Assembly (NCBI GenBank): GCA_013001695.1
Contig: JABDMC010000274.1
Coordinates: forward strand, 1-37,913
DNA length: 37,913 nucleotides
Reading direction: 5' to 3'
Origin: Akkermansiaceae bacterium
GTDB taxonomy: Bacteria; Verrucomicrobiota; Verrucomicrobiia; Verrucomicrobiales; Akkermansiaceae
A program made the translations under genes and the position numbers. Within the stretch, counting starts at the first letter, position 1; each line of letters begins with the position of its first letter. The notes beneath the pieces are model-generated. The model was not told the origin of the DNA. It saw only the letters and a list, made by a program, of their open reading frames with translations, and did no database searches. Positions 8,631-21,800 of this stretch are shown here, piece after piece.

Positions 8631-11600
8631 TCAGGGTCCGGCGCCTTCGATGACGCGGATGAGATCGACCGGGATGACCGCCTCGTCGCGCGAGATGGCG
8701 CGATCTTCGGTGGTGCCGGCGGCGTTGAAGGTGGTGCCCGAAAGCGAGTCCCACGTCCCCCCGCCGACGTTATACGACTGGAAGTGGTAGGGATTGCCCG
8801 TGACGAGGCCGAAGGCCCGCACGTTGAAGAGGTTGCCGGGCTCGTCAAAGCTCAGGGCCTCGAGGTGCAGGGCATCCGGGACCACCACGATCTTGTCGAG
8901 CGCCTCCCAGGTGTGGCCGACCACGAGGTTGTCCCAGGCGGTGGTGCCGGGGTCGGACGTGCCGTCCGAGCCCGATCCGAGACGGATCCCCGAGGCCCAG
9001 TTGTCCGGGGTGCGGGTCGACTGGATGTAGGGCGGGTTGGCGCCTTCGCCGGCCGCGATGTCCGGGTCGACCCACATCGACAGCTCGTTGCTGAGGAAGT
9101 CGAACTTCCCGACGACGGTGTAGGTCTGGCCGGCGATCGGGACGATCGGGGCGGCCGCGAAGATCTTCTGGTTCTCCGGGGCGATGCCGATGAGGCTCTC
9201 GATCCCGAATTCCCAGGTGCCGGTGGTGGTGTCGGTCACCCCGATCTTGAGCAGTTCGCCGCCGAAGTCCATGAGGCTGGCTCCGCCCCAAGTGGCGCCG
9301 GCGCTGCGGGTCATCTCGAAGCGCAGGTAAACGACGTTGCTGTTCCACTCGGCGTTCACGGCGCCGTAGCGCTCGTCCTGCCCGGCGCCGGGGCCCTCGG
9401 TCGGTCCGTTGAACTCGCGCTTCACGGCGCTGTCCTTGGTCTCGACCCGGCCGCTGACGACCGTGGCCTTGGGCCCGTCCCCCTCGGCGGTGTCGGTCCA
9501 GTCCGAGAAGGTCCCGGTGTGGCCGATGAAGCCGTCGTTCTCCGGCGAGTTGTCGGCATCCCAGCCGACTCCCCCGACCATGGAATTGAGGAGCCCGTCA
9601 CCATAACTCTCGAAGTCGTCGCAACCGATGAGGGTGCGGTCCCCGCCGAAGAGGTCGTTCGGGTTGTTGGGATCCGACCCGTAGAGGACCTCGTCGCCGT
9701 CGCTGCCGGTGTCGTCGTCGGAGTCGGGATCGGTGGGATCGGTGAAGAATCCGTTGGAACCGTTGATCTCGACGTCATCGTCGATGCCGTCCGCGTCGGT
9801 GTCGGCAAGCAGCGGGTTGGTGATGAAGCCATCGGCCCCCTCGACCAACTCCTCGTCGTCGTTGATGGTGTCGAAGTCGGTGTCGGCGTCGTTCGGGTTG
9901 GTGCCGGCCTCGAACTCCTCGAGGTCGGTCAGGGTGTCGCTGTCATTGTTGCTGGTTGCGTTCGCGGTGGTGAGGTTGCCGAAGTGGAAGATCTCCCAGT
10001 CGTCCGGCAAGCCGTCGCCGTCGCTGTCGGTCGCGACGACGCCGAGGGCCGACCAGGCGGTGGCCGCCACGAGGCCGTCCCACTCCGACTGGCCGGCGCC
10101 CCCGGACCCGAGACGCACCGCGGTTCCGTTCATGTTGGACGGATCCGGGTTGAGGACCGCGTTGGGCACGGCCGGTTCGGGCTGGGAGAGGTCCGGATTG
10201 ATGAAGAGCCGGATCGTGGTGTTGGCGAAGTCGAGGCAGGCCACGAGGACGTTGGTGGAATCGTCGACGGGCACGATCGGCGTGGTGCCATCGAAGGCGA
10301 AGGCCGGAGGATTGCCGGTGCCGCTCTCCTCGATGCCGAAGGTGTAGGCCCCGGCGTTCTGCGCCCCGGGGACGCCAATGAAGATCTCCTCGGCCCCGAA
10401 GTTGTAGAGGCTCATGCCGCTCCAGACGGCCCCGGCCCGCCGGGTGAGTTCCACCTTCAGGTAGAGGACGTCGTTGGCGTTCTCCGAGGGGAGCGAGGAC
10501 ACATTCCGGAAGGCGCCGACCTGCTCGCCGCACTCGTCGGCGGTCTGGCCCCCGTAGAACTCGCGCTTGATGCTGCTGTCCTGGGTGACGACCACGCCTC
10601 CGAGGACCTGGGGGGCCCCGCCGACGTTGTCCCAGGTCGAGTGGGCGCTGTTGTGGCCGGAGAAGGCGTCGTTGGTCTTGGAATTGTCATAGTCCCACCC
10701 TTCGCCGTTGAACGGCCCCCCGAGACCGCCGAGCGGTCCGTCGCCGTAGCTATCGAAGAAATCGATTCCGATGATATCCAGGTCGCCGAAAGTGGCGGGG
10801 TCGTCACCGCCGTTCCCGGCGGTGGGATCGGTGCCCACCCCAATCTCGGTGGCATCATTGGTGCCGCCGCCATCGGTGTCCTTCGCCAGCGGGTTGGTCA
10901 AAAAGAAGTTCACCTCGTCGCCGTCACTGAAGCAGTCCTTGTCGGTGTCGGGGTCGTTCGGGTCGGTCCCGGCAGTTTGCTCCTCGTCGTCCTCGAGCCC
11001 GTCGACGTCGGCGTCTTCCAGGGTCGGGTCGCTGCCGAAGTTGAATTCCTGGAGATCGGTGAGGCCATCGAAGTCGTTATTGGAGGTGGCATTCGCGGTG
11101 GTGAGGTCGTTAAAATAGAAGATCTCCCAGTCGTCGTTGATGCCGTCGCCGTCGCTGTCGCCCGAGGAGTCCATCAGGCCGACGCTGACGGGATCGAGGG
11201 CCACCGAGAGGTTGTCCCAGGTGGTGGAGCCGGCCGGGCCTCCGGAGGCGAGGCGCACGCCGCTCGACCAGTTGGTGGCGCCGTAGCCGCGCGTCACGTC
11301 GGCGCTGTTGGAGCCCGTGCTCGGGTTCCAGAAATCATCGCCGTCGGGATCGACGAAGAGGCCGATGAGGCTGTTGCTGAAATCGACCACCCCGATCAGG
11401 GTGTAGGTGCTGCCGTCGGTGAGGGTGATGGTGGTGTCGTTGGTGGTTCCCACCCCGGACTCCTCGACGCCAACGACGTCCATGCCCTGCATGTTGCCGG
11501 GAACGCCGATGAAGACCCGCTCGGCCCCGAAGTCCATGGAGCTCATGCCGCCCCATTCCGCTCCCGCCGAGCGCGTCATGTCGACCTTGTAGAAGACGAT

Positions 11601-11945
11601 GCCGGTCCCGCGCACGGCGCCGCTGCGTTCCCCGTCGTCGTCGCCATCCGCGCCGCCGGCACCCTCGTTGGGGCCGTTGTATTCGCGCAAGGCACCGCCG
11701 CCGCCGGTGGCCAGCGCTCCGCCGACGACCTGCTGGGCGCCGCCGCCGAAGTCGAGGCCGTTCCAGTCGGACTGGGTGGCGGTGACCACCCCGTCGAAGT
11801 TGTCGTAGTTGAAGCCGGTGCCGCCGGTGGACCCGTCGATGTTGCCGTCGGGGTAGCTGCTGAAGTCATCGGTGCCAACGAGCTGCGCCGGGAGGGGCAG
11901 GCAGGCCAAGGCGAGGAGTGCGGTTGCGAGGTGGAGCGCTTTCAT
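8631..11945 (-). CDS. Secreted protein with three LamG-like modules and TSP3 calcium repeats
   Basis: This is a 1104-residue exported protein, unnamed. The ATG at 11945 was chosen because it begins a clean signal peptide (MKALHLATALLALACLPLPA); the frame is open 29 codons further upstream, but that sequence is not signal-like. Three LamG-like modules (roughly nt 11190-11883, 10045-10782 and 8898-9636) alternate with long Asp-rich thrombospondin type-3 blocks containing DSDGDG, DNDFDG, DADVDG and DTDADG loops. Module 1 is closest to the PEP-CTERM neighbour (YDNFDG, REYNGP, MTRSAGAEWGG, SSMDFGAE); modules 2 and 3 share a variant opening with SYGDG. The C-terminal ~90 residues are a small beta domain with no sorting signal recognised. 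The protein has no catalytic motif I can see, so it is best regarded as a large, calcium-stabilised adhesin or binding scaffold. Confidence 0.85.
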   Translation of the reverse strand: MKALHLATALLALACLPLPAQLVGTDDFSSYPDGNIDGSTGGTGFNYDNFDGVVTATQSDWNGLDFGGGAQQVVGGALATGGGGALREYNGPNEGAGGADGDDDGERSGAVRGTGIVFYKVDMTRSAGAEWGGMSSMDFGAERVFIGVPGNMQGMDVVGVEESGVGTTNDTTITLTDGSTYTLIGVVDFSNSLIGLFVDPDGDDFWNPSTGSNSADVTRGYGATNWSSGVRLASGGPAGSTTWDNLSVALDPVSVGLMDSSGDSDGDGINDDWEIFYFNDLTTANATSNNDFDGLTDLQEFNFGSDPTLEDADVDGLEDDEEQTAGTDPNDPDTDKDCFSDGDEVNFFLTNPLAKDTDGGGTNDATEIGVGTDPTAGNGGDDPATFGDLDIIGIDFFDSYGDGPLGGLGGPFNGEGWDYDNSKTNDAFSGHNSAHSTWDNVGGAPQVLGGVVVTQDSSIKREFYGGQTADECGEQVGAFRNVSSLPSENANDVLYLKVELTRRAGAVWSGMSLYNFGAEEIFIGVPGAQNAGAYTFGIEESGTGNPPAFAFDGTTPIVPVDDSTNVLVACLDFANTTIRLFINPDLSQPEPAVPNAVLNPDPSNMNGTAVRLGSGGAGQSEWDGLVAATAWSALGVVATDSDGDGLPDDWEIFHFGNLTTANATSNNDSDTLTDLEEFEAGTNPNDADTDFDTINDDEELVEGADGFITNPLLADTDADGIDDDVEINGSNGFFTDPTDPDSDDDTGSDGDEVLYGSDPNNPNDLFGGDRTLIGCDDFESYGDGLLNSMVGGVGWDADNSPENDGFIGHTGTFSDWTDTAEGDGPKATVVSGRVETKDSAVKREFNGPTEGPGAGQDERYGAVNAEWNSNVVYLRFEMTRSAGATWGGASLMDFGGELLKIGVTDTTTGTWEFGIESLIGIAPENQKIFAAAPIVPIAGQTYTVVGKFDFLSNELSMWVDPDIAAGEGANPPYIQSTRTPDNWASGIRLGSGSDGTSDPGTTAWDNLVVGHTWEALDKIVVVPDALHLEALSFDEPGNLFNVRAFGLVTGNPYHFQSYNVGGGTWDSLSGTTFNAAGTTEDRAISRDEAVIPVDLIRVIEGAGP
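8898..11883 (-). repeat. Three LamG-like module copies separated by TSP3 blocks
   Basis: Copies lie at about 11190-11883, 10045-10782 and 8898-9636. Each carries an (R)E(Y/F)xG(P/G) motif, a Gly-Ala-x-Trp-(G/S)-Gly core, a DFG or NFG-x-E turn, and a final R-L-(A/G)-S-G ... W-D-(N/G)-L strand. The intervening TSP3 blocks are near 10800-11170 and 9640-10030. The first block and the second share a near-identical lead-in, DDWEIF(Y/H)F, followed by LTTANATSNND. Confidence 0.75.
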
Positions 11946-12057
11946 GGTTTGTTGGAGCGTTGGGACGGGTGTATCTGTGCTGATCGCTGGAGAGGAACAC
12001 CAGCGGCGGCCCCGTACATTGGGACGTTGCACCCCGACCTTGGGGTCTCAACAGCTA

Positions 12058-12091
12058 ATGGGTTTTAGCGGGGGTTTGGTTTATGGGTTTT
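12058..12091 (-). promoter_or_regulatory. AT-rich leader with a 9-bp direct repeat upstream of the three-module gene
   Basis: The 275-base spacer 11946-12220 contains an AT-rich block (about 12048-12110) in otherwise very GC-rich DNA. ATGGGTTTT occurs twice, at 12058-12066 and 12083-12091 (25 bases apart), upstream of the minus-strand start at 11945. It is a plausible promoter/operator region; no clear -35/-10 pair could be assigned. Confidence 0.35.
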
Positions 12092-12220
12092 TTGTTAACT
12101 ACAAACGCAGGCACCAACCCGCAAGGAGAATCCACACTATTCAGGAGTCTTTAGGAATTTCCGGCTCGTGCTTTTCAGGCGGCGAGGGGGGCATCACGCG
12201 ATGGAGCGAGGTGCCGGGAC

Positions 12221-15200
12221 CTACAGCGACTGGAGGAACTTGATGAGGGCCTCGCGGTCGGCTTGCGGCATGGTGCGGAAGGATTCCTTTGCGGCCTCCG
12301 CTTCGCCGCCGTGCCAGAGGATGGCCTCCGCGAGGGTGGCGGCGCGGCCGTCGTGGAGGTAGGCCTCGCCCCCGCTCACGCCCGCGGTGAGTCCCAGCCC
12401 CCAGAGTGGCGGAGTGCGCCACTCGGATCCGGCGGCATCGCCCTCGTCCATGTTGTCTGACAGCCCGGGGCCCATGTCGTGCAGAAGGAGGTCGGTGTAA
12501 GGGTGAATCGCCTGGTTGCGCAGTTCCGTCATGGGATGGAAGGGGCTCGTGGTGAGGTCGGGAACGTGGCACTGGACGCAGCCGGCGGTGGCGAAGAGCT
12601 GCTCGCCGGCGAGCGCCTGCGGATCGTCGAGATCGCGGCGGGCGCCGACGCCGAGGAGCGCGACGTAGCGGGTCATCTCGTCGAGTTCGGCGGCGTCGAG
12701 TTCGAGTGCCTGCGGCGTCGATTCGCCATCGAGGGTGGGAAAGACCGCGGTGGCCACGCCCATGTCGGTGTTGAGGGCCGCGGCGATCTGGTGGCTGAGG
12801 CGGGCCTGTCCCGCCTTGCCGGTGAAGCGCCCGAGGCGCAGGTCCCCGGTTTCCGGGTCGAGGACGGTGCGGACCCGGCCGGAGATGCCGTCGCCGTCGG
12901 AGTCGTTGGGGTCGGCAAGGGCCACGATGGTGGCCTCGCTGACGGCCTCGAGGAGCCCGAGACCCACCAGCGGCGGGGCGAGGCGCACCGAGAAGTGCGG
13001 CGGCACCGGGCCGGTGAAGGCGTAGTTCGGCTTGGAAAGCGTGTAGGCGGTGCCGTCCCCGTATTGGCCGTTGGTGACGGTGTAGCCCGCGATGGTGGCG
13101 CCCCCTTCCGGCGGCCCGCCGGTCGATCGCGGCTGGAGGACGGAGCCGAGGGCGGGGTGGGGGGATCCGGCGGCGTCGCTGCCGACCTTCACGACGCTGC
13201 GGAGCATGGGCGCCCCGATCGCCGGGGGCAGGGCGCGGCCGTTGTTGGTGTGGCAGGCGACGCAACTGCGCGCGATGTAGTCCGGACCGAGCTTGCCGGC
13301 GTGCGCCGTGAAGGCCGGGTTGCCGGCTTCCGAATGGCTGCCGTCGCCGAAGTCGGTGTGGTGCAGGCGCCGCCCCAGCATGAACGGCTGGGCATTGAGC
13401 GGCGCGATGTTACCCGCCATCTGCTTGAAGCGATGCTCGGGCTCGTTCGAGTATTGATAGGGCAGGGTGGTCAGTCCGCCGAGCCAGGCGGTCCCGGGCA
13501 AGGGGTAGGAGTCGAGACTCTGATTGGTGTCGTTCACAATGCCCCCGTTGAAGCCCAGGTCCTGGCCCTCGGCCCATGGCACGATGCCCTGTCCCACGAT
13601 GTAGAGGAGCGTGGTCCCGTAGTAGTTGTTGCGGCCATTCGCAGGGTGGGCGAGAAACATGCTGATCTCGATCTCGATGCGATCGCCGACCTGGAGGTCG
13701 CCACCCGAAGGATACCTTTGCGAAACGGTGGCGGTGTATTGATTGGGTCCGACGGACTCCGCGATCTGGTTGTTGTGGTATTCGGCGACGGTTCCGATGC
13801 CGCGGAAGAAGGTGCGGAATTCCGCGGCGCTCAGCGGGTCGAGCGTGGTGTAGTTGAAGATGATGTCGGTGCCGCCCTTGGCGACTTCGTCGATGATCTC
13901 GACGGCCATGGTGCGCTCTTCCCAGTACCATGGGAGGTAGTGGTCGTAGGCCGCGAAGTTTCCCTCGCGGGCGTGCCGGTCGCGGGCCCGGTCCGCCACG
14001 TAGGTGATGAGGGCGGTGGGGGTGTCCACGCTGGTGGCCGGTTCCAGGGAGGTGCTGGAATTGAAGAGCGCCACGATGCCGGCATCCTGGCCCGGCTGAC
14101 CGGAAATGGTGGCATCGGCGGCATCGCTCTCCCCGCCGGGGGCGAGGGTCACCACCGCGAGGAAATAGGTCTGGCCGGGCACGAGGCCGGGAATCGTGGC
14201 GGTGGTGACGTTCCCCAGGGTCATCGATTCATCGAGGGCGTCGGGCGCGACTCCCCAGAGCACGCGGTAGCCGGTCACCCCGGTGGTGGGGCTCGCCTCC
14301 CACGCGAGGCTGATCGCGTCCGAGGCGCCCGAGGCCACGAGGCGCAGGTTGAGCGGCGGGAGGACGGGATCCCCCGGGCTCTCGACGCGGAAGAATTCGC
14401 GCGCGGCGGTGAGGGCGACCCGCACGGATTCGGTGCCGCCGTCGCCGACAACCACCGGGGACAGCGGCGACCACGAGGCCGGAACGAGATCGGCGGACGC
14501 CTCCGGCTGATACTCGACGCCCGTGGTGGTGGGCCAGGAAAGCTCCGCGGCCGCCTGGCCGGCGACCGGCAAAAAGTTCGTTTCGCCGGGACCGCCGCCG
14601 CCGCTGCCGTCGTCGAGCACGACGTCATCGATGAGGACCTCGCCAAAGCCGCCGCTCACCGCGCCGGTGACGCAGCGGAAAAGGATGACGGCCGTCACGG
14701 CACCGGCCGGGGCGACCACCCCGGGGACGGACACTTCCGCCCACGCGCCGGCTCCGCCATTGAAGTTGGTGAGGCCCACCGCGCCGATGGGGGCGCCGGC
14801 GGCGTTGAGCCATTCCACGCGGTACTGCTGGACGTAGGACGGCCCGCTGCTGACCTGCTTCGCCCAGAACGAGAAGTCGTAGGACTGGCCGCCGGTGACC
14901 GGCATCGATTGAGAGAGGAGCCCTTCGCTGGGCGCCGACCCGGCATTGAGGAGTTCGCTGCGCATGCTGAAGGCGCCGGTGCGGGCCTCGGCGCCGGTGC
15001 GTTCCGGTGGCTGGCTGCCGCCCGGGTTCCAGTCGTCGGCGGTGGTTCCGCTCCCGAGTTCGAAGCTCCCGTTCGCGGGGACCTCCGTTCCGCCCGACGG
15101 GGGGAGCGTCTCGACGACGCGGTAGGCCCGCGCGCCGACCGGCACGGGGTCGAAGCGCGACTGGGCGGACCCGTCACCGGCCACTTCGGCGCCGAGGTCG

Positions 15201-15379
15201 TTCCACGGTCCGGCGCCTCCCGGGGGCGGGGCCCATTGCAGCTGGTAGGTGGCGTCCGCGGCGGTCGGCCAGCTGACCTCCACCCCGGTCTGCAGGTCCA
15301 ATAATCCCTGCGCGCCGGAGGGGGCGGCGGGGATCGCGCAGGCCGCGAGCGCCAGGATGGTGTAAAGGGCGTTTTTCAT
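12221..15379 (-). CDS. Di-haem oxidoreductase-type (DHOR) cytochrome with long N-terminal beta/FN3 extension
   Basis: This is a 1052-residue exported protein. The ATG at 15379 starts a signal peptide (MKNALYTILALAACAIPAAPSGA); the frame is open 18 codons further up. The N-terminal half is built of beta modules: a verrucomicrobial-type 'YQLQWAP...W' unit (about 30-100), a carbohydrate-binding-like jelly roll beginning PANGSFELG (about 100-260), a second ELSWPT unit ending FFRVES, and a fibronectin type III domain (about 345-430). The C-terminal half carries haem sites C706-VAC-H710 and C934-VQC-H938 and the DHOR family end, LHDMGPGLSD, EWRTPPLWGLG, YLHDGRA, FLQSL. DHOR proteins resemble di-haem peroxidases in fold; many are annotated thiol oxidoreductases, but the substrate is generally unproven. 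It is probably periplasmic or surface exposed. Confidence 0.87.
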   Translation of the reverse strand: MKNALYTILALAACAIPAAPSGAQGLLDLQTGVEVSWPTAADATYQLQWAPPPGGAGPWNDLGAEVAGDGSAQSRFDPVPVGARAYRVVETLPPSGGTEVPANGSFELGSGTTADDWNPGGSQPPERTGAEARTGAFSMRSELLNAGSAPSEGLLSQSMPVTGGQSYDFSFWAKQVSSGPSYVQQYRVEWLNAAGAPIGAVGLTNFNGGAGAWAEVSVPGVVAPAGAVTAVILFRCVTGAVSGGFGEVLIDDVVLDDGSGGGGPGETNFLPVAGQAAAELSWPTTTGVEYQPEASADLVPASWSPLSPVVVGDGGTESVRVALTAAREFFRVESPGDPVLPPLNLRLVASGASDAISLAWEASPTTGVTGYRVLWGVAPDALDESMTLGNVTTATIPGLVPGQTYFLAVVTLAPGGESDAADATISGQPGQDAGIVALFNSSTSLEPATSVDTPTALITYVADRARDRHAREGNFAAYDHYLPWYWEERTMAVEIIDEVAKGGTDIIFNYTTLDPLSAAEFRTFFRGIGTVAEYHNNQIAESVGPNQYTATVSQRYPSGGDLQVGDRIEIEISMFLAHPANGRNNYYGTTLLYIVGQGIVPWAEGQDLGFNGGIVNDTNQSLDSYPLPGTAWLGGLTTLPYQYSNEPEHRFKQMAGNIAPLNAQPFMLGRRLHHTDFGDGSHSEAGNPAFTAHAGKLGPDYIARSCVACHTNNGRALPPAIGAPMLRSVVKVGSDAAGSPHPALGSVLQPRSTGGPPEGGATIAGYTVTNGQYGDGTAYTLSKPNYAFTGPVPPHFSVRLAPPLVGLGLLEAVSEATIVALADPNDSDGDGISGRVRTVLDPETGDLRLGRFTGKAGQARLSHQIAAALNTDMGVATAVFPTLDGESTPQALELDAAELDEMTRYVALLGVGARRDLDDPQALAGEQLFATAGCVQCHVPDLTTSPFHPMTELRNQAIHPYTDLLLHDMGPGLSDNMDEGDAAGSEWRTPPLWGLGLTAGVSGGEAYLHDGRAATLAEAILWHGGEAEAAKESFRTMPQADREALIKFLQSL

Positions 15380-15502
15380 GGGGGTGGGGGCCGCGGACGA
15401 CGGTCCCCGGCAGGGGGGGCCTCCCGTCAACATCCGTTCTATGCGGGAGAAACCAACAAAAATCCCTCCCGCCCGACGGATTGGCCGGCCTCCGCGCGTC
15501 CC

Positions 15503-18703
<3,201 letters not shown>

Positions 18704-18741
18704 CGCAATGGACCGCCATGAGGGTGCGGCCTTGCGGGATG

Positions 18742-18812
18742 GGGGTCCAGTGGAATTTGCCGCGGGGGGTCCGGTGGTGATTGCGGAGCGCGGTCCGCGG
18801 GGTGTCCGGTGG
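18742..18812 (-). promoter_or_regulatory. Iterated GGGGTCCRGTGG-type boxes upstream of the hybrid kinase
   Basis: Three related boxes lie in the 128-base spacer before the kinase start: GGGGTCCAGTGG (18742-18753), GGGGTCCGGTGG (18766-18777) and GGGTGTCCGGTGG (18800-18812). The last two are the ends of an 18-base direct repeat (18760-18777 and 18795-18812) that differs at one base. Iterated boxes at a promoter suggest a regulator binding site; no regulator is identified. Confidence 0.4.
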
Positions 18813-18831
18813 CCTGCCCGGGTGCGGACAA

Positions 18832-21800
18832 CTACGGGCGGGTGACCTCGACGCGGTAGAGCTTCGCGTCGAGGAGGGCCTCGTCGATGCGTCCGTGATC
18901 AAGCGCGTCCTGCGGGGCGTCGAAGGACTCGAGGGAACTGAAGATCGCGGCGTCGGCGGATCCGGAAAGTTCGTATCGCAGTCCCTCGACCACGGGACCG
19001 AAGCGGACCTCGTGGGGGAGGCCGCCGCCGACCGGGCCGTGCAGGGAGAGGCGGAAGGCGCTGCCGAGATCGTTCTCGACGGTGCCGAGGAAGAACTCGC
19101 GCAAGGCGCTGAAGCCGTCGCCGTCCGGGTCGGTGGCGGCGTCGTGCGGGTTGCCGGGATCGAGGCCGATGGCGGTTTCATGGGAATCGGGCAGGCCGTC
19201 GCCATCGGAATCGACCACCGGCGGGACCGGCGGCGGGAATTCGAAGGCGAGGCCCGCGAGGAAGAAGCGGAAGTAGGTGCCGGTCAGGTTCGCCCCAAGC
19301 GGGGGGGCGTCAGTGTCCGCGGCTTCCTGGAAGGTCGTGAACTGCGCGCCGGAGAAATCGACGTCTTCCTCGATGGTGTCCCAGCCGCCGACCGGGCTGG
19401 CGACGCGGTCGCCCTCCTCGCCGGCCATCCCGATGCCGAGGACGTAGTCGCCGGTGCGCACCGCACCGAGCGGTTCGGTGTCGGTCGGGAACTGGCTGAA
19501 GCGCGCCAGGGTGCCGGCGTGGTTGAACCCGATGCTGCCGGCCCGGCCGCCGCCGAAGCCGTTCTCGTCGTCGCGGCAGGCGATGTACCCCGCGTCGCGG
19601 ACGCCGACGGCGCCGTTCACGACCCACACCGCGGCGTCCGACTGGAAGGAGCCGCTGGTGGTGGTGAGGTTGATCGTGTAGCTGCCGCTCGCGGCGGCGG
19701 GCAGGGGTTCGTACCACAGGCCGGCGTGACCCCGGGCGTCGAGGAGCCCGGTGTAGATGCTGTTCGCCATGGGGGTCGCCGCCGCCCCGGGGGGAATGAC
19801 CTCCACGGCGGCCACCGGGGAGGTCGCGGAGGTATCTTCCGCGGCGTAGCCCACCACGATGTAGGTCTCGTCGGGGTAAGCGGTGTCCAGCGTGAAGGTC
19901 CCCTGTAGGAACGCCCCCTGGTCGGTGAGCGTCAGCGGGAAGTAGTGAATGGGCCGCTCATCGTCGGCAATCGCGATGAAGGCGCTCTCCACCGGGATGC
20001 CCACCGGGAAGCCCGCCGGGTCGGCGGTGGCGGTGACGGCGTGCGAAACGCGGACCTTGTGCGCCCCCTCCACGAGGTCGTCATCCGCGGCCCGGACCGT
20101 CAGCACCCGCGGGGCGGTGTCGGCAAGGTCGAAACTCACGCGGCCGGAAAACTGCACCCCGTCGAGGCTGATCTCGCCGTCGGGATCGGCCGTGGCGGTG
20201 ATCTCCACGGGGCCGCCCGGGGTCGTATCGAGGCTCACCCCGTAGGTCGCCAGGAGGCCCGGGTCGCTTTCATCGAGCGTGCCGGTCACCGGGCCGACCA
20301 CGGTCGAGGGGGTCACGATGGTCAGTTCGCTGGAATCGGTGAGTTCGGCGCTGTTCCCGGCATTGTCCTCCACGGTGAGGCCGGCCTGCAGGGCGGTGCC
20401 GGTGGTGCTGTTGAAGTTCACGGTGTAGGTCGCCTGCCAGATCCCGCTGCCGAGGCTCGTTTCGACCCCGGGCACGGAACTGCCGCCGCCGAATTCCGAG
20501 AGGTCGAAGAGAACCTCTTCGAGGCTGTCGGCATTGTTGTCGCCCCCGGTGTCGGTCCAGCGGACCGTGATGGCGTCGCCGGAGCGGAATTCGCCCCCGC
20601 TTCCGCTGCCGGTGGTGGCGATGGTCAGGTTGGGGTCGGTGACCACGGGAAGCTCCGTGTCGACCGTGACATGGTCGGCCCCCTCGGTGGTGGTCGCGCC
20701 GATGATGTTGGTGGCGGTCACCCACACGTTGGCCCCGACGACATCGAGGGTGCCCGTCGCGAGCGCGAAGCTCGCCGACCATGTGTCGAAGGATTCGGAG
20801 GCCGCCGCCGCGGACGGCCCGCCGAACTCGCTGAAGTCCACCGTCACCCCGGAGAGCCCGGCGTTGTCGTCGCCCGCGGGAGAGCTGTCCCAGGACACGG
20901 TGACCGTGTCGCCCGCCACGAAGGCGCCGTCGAGTCCGCGGGACCCGTTCAAGTCGATGTTCTCCGCGGTGACCACCGGCGGCGCCGGGGGAATGATGGT
21001 GACGGTGAGGGCATGCACGCTCGTCTCGGAGGTGGCGCTGCTGGTGGCGCTCACGACGAGCTCGTAGCGGTTGTCGAGGCCGGCGTCGGTCGGGTTGGCG
21101 CGGTCGAAGGTGCCCGCGGCGGCGGCCCCGTCGGGGTGGTAGGAGAGGACGTCCCCGCCGGCGCCCCCGAGGACGAAGTCGCCGGCGTCGTCGCCCCCGG
21201 CGAGGGCGTAGGCCACCGTGCCGCCGTCGGGATCGGTGGCCGTGAGGGTGTGAAAGCCGGTCCCGCTGCTCTGGTCGACGAGCACCACCGACTCCGGGGA
21301 GGTCACGATGGGGCCGTGTTGCTCCGTGATGAAGGCCAGCCCGTCGATGCCGAATCCCCGCCCGTTGTTGCTGTTGACGAAGGTCAGGGACGTGATGCCG
21401 CCGTTGGCGGTCCCGTCGACCGAGAAGAAGGTGTTGTCGGTGTCGTGGTCGCCGGTGACGATGGTGTCGCTCAGGACGAGGCTGGTGCCGTCGGCGAATT
21501 GGACCGTGACCTCGGCGACCGGCGAGACCGTTCCGCTGGTGCGGTTGATGAGGGTGAACCCGATCTTGGCGAGACGCTCGCCCGCGGGGAGGTTGCCGAT
21601 GCCGTAGGTGATGGGGTCGCTGTTGGTCCCGCTGTCGGCCATCACCACCGCGTCGCCATTGGCCGAGAGCTGGTTGATGGTGCCGTAGTTCGTTGCCACG
21701 ACCCGGCTGAAGGCGACCCGGATGTCCTTGCCGGCCGCGTAACTTCCGCCGAGCGCCGTGACGTTGGTTTTCCCGGACCCCTCGCCGGTGAACATGACGC

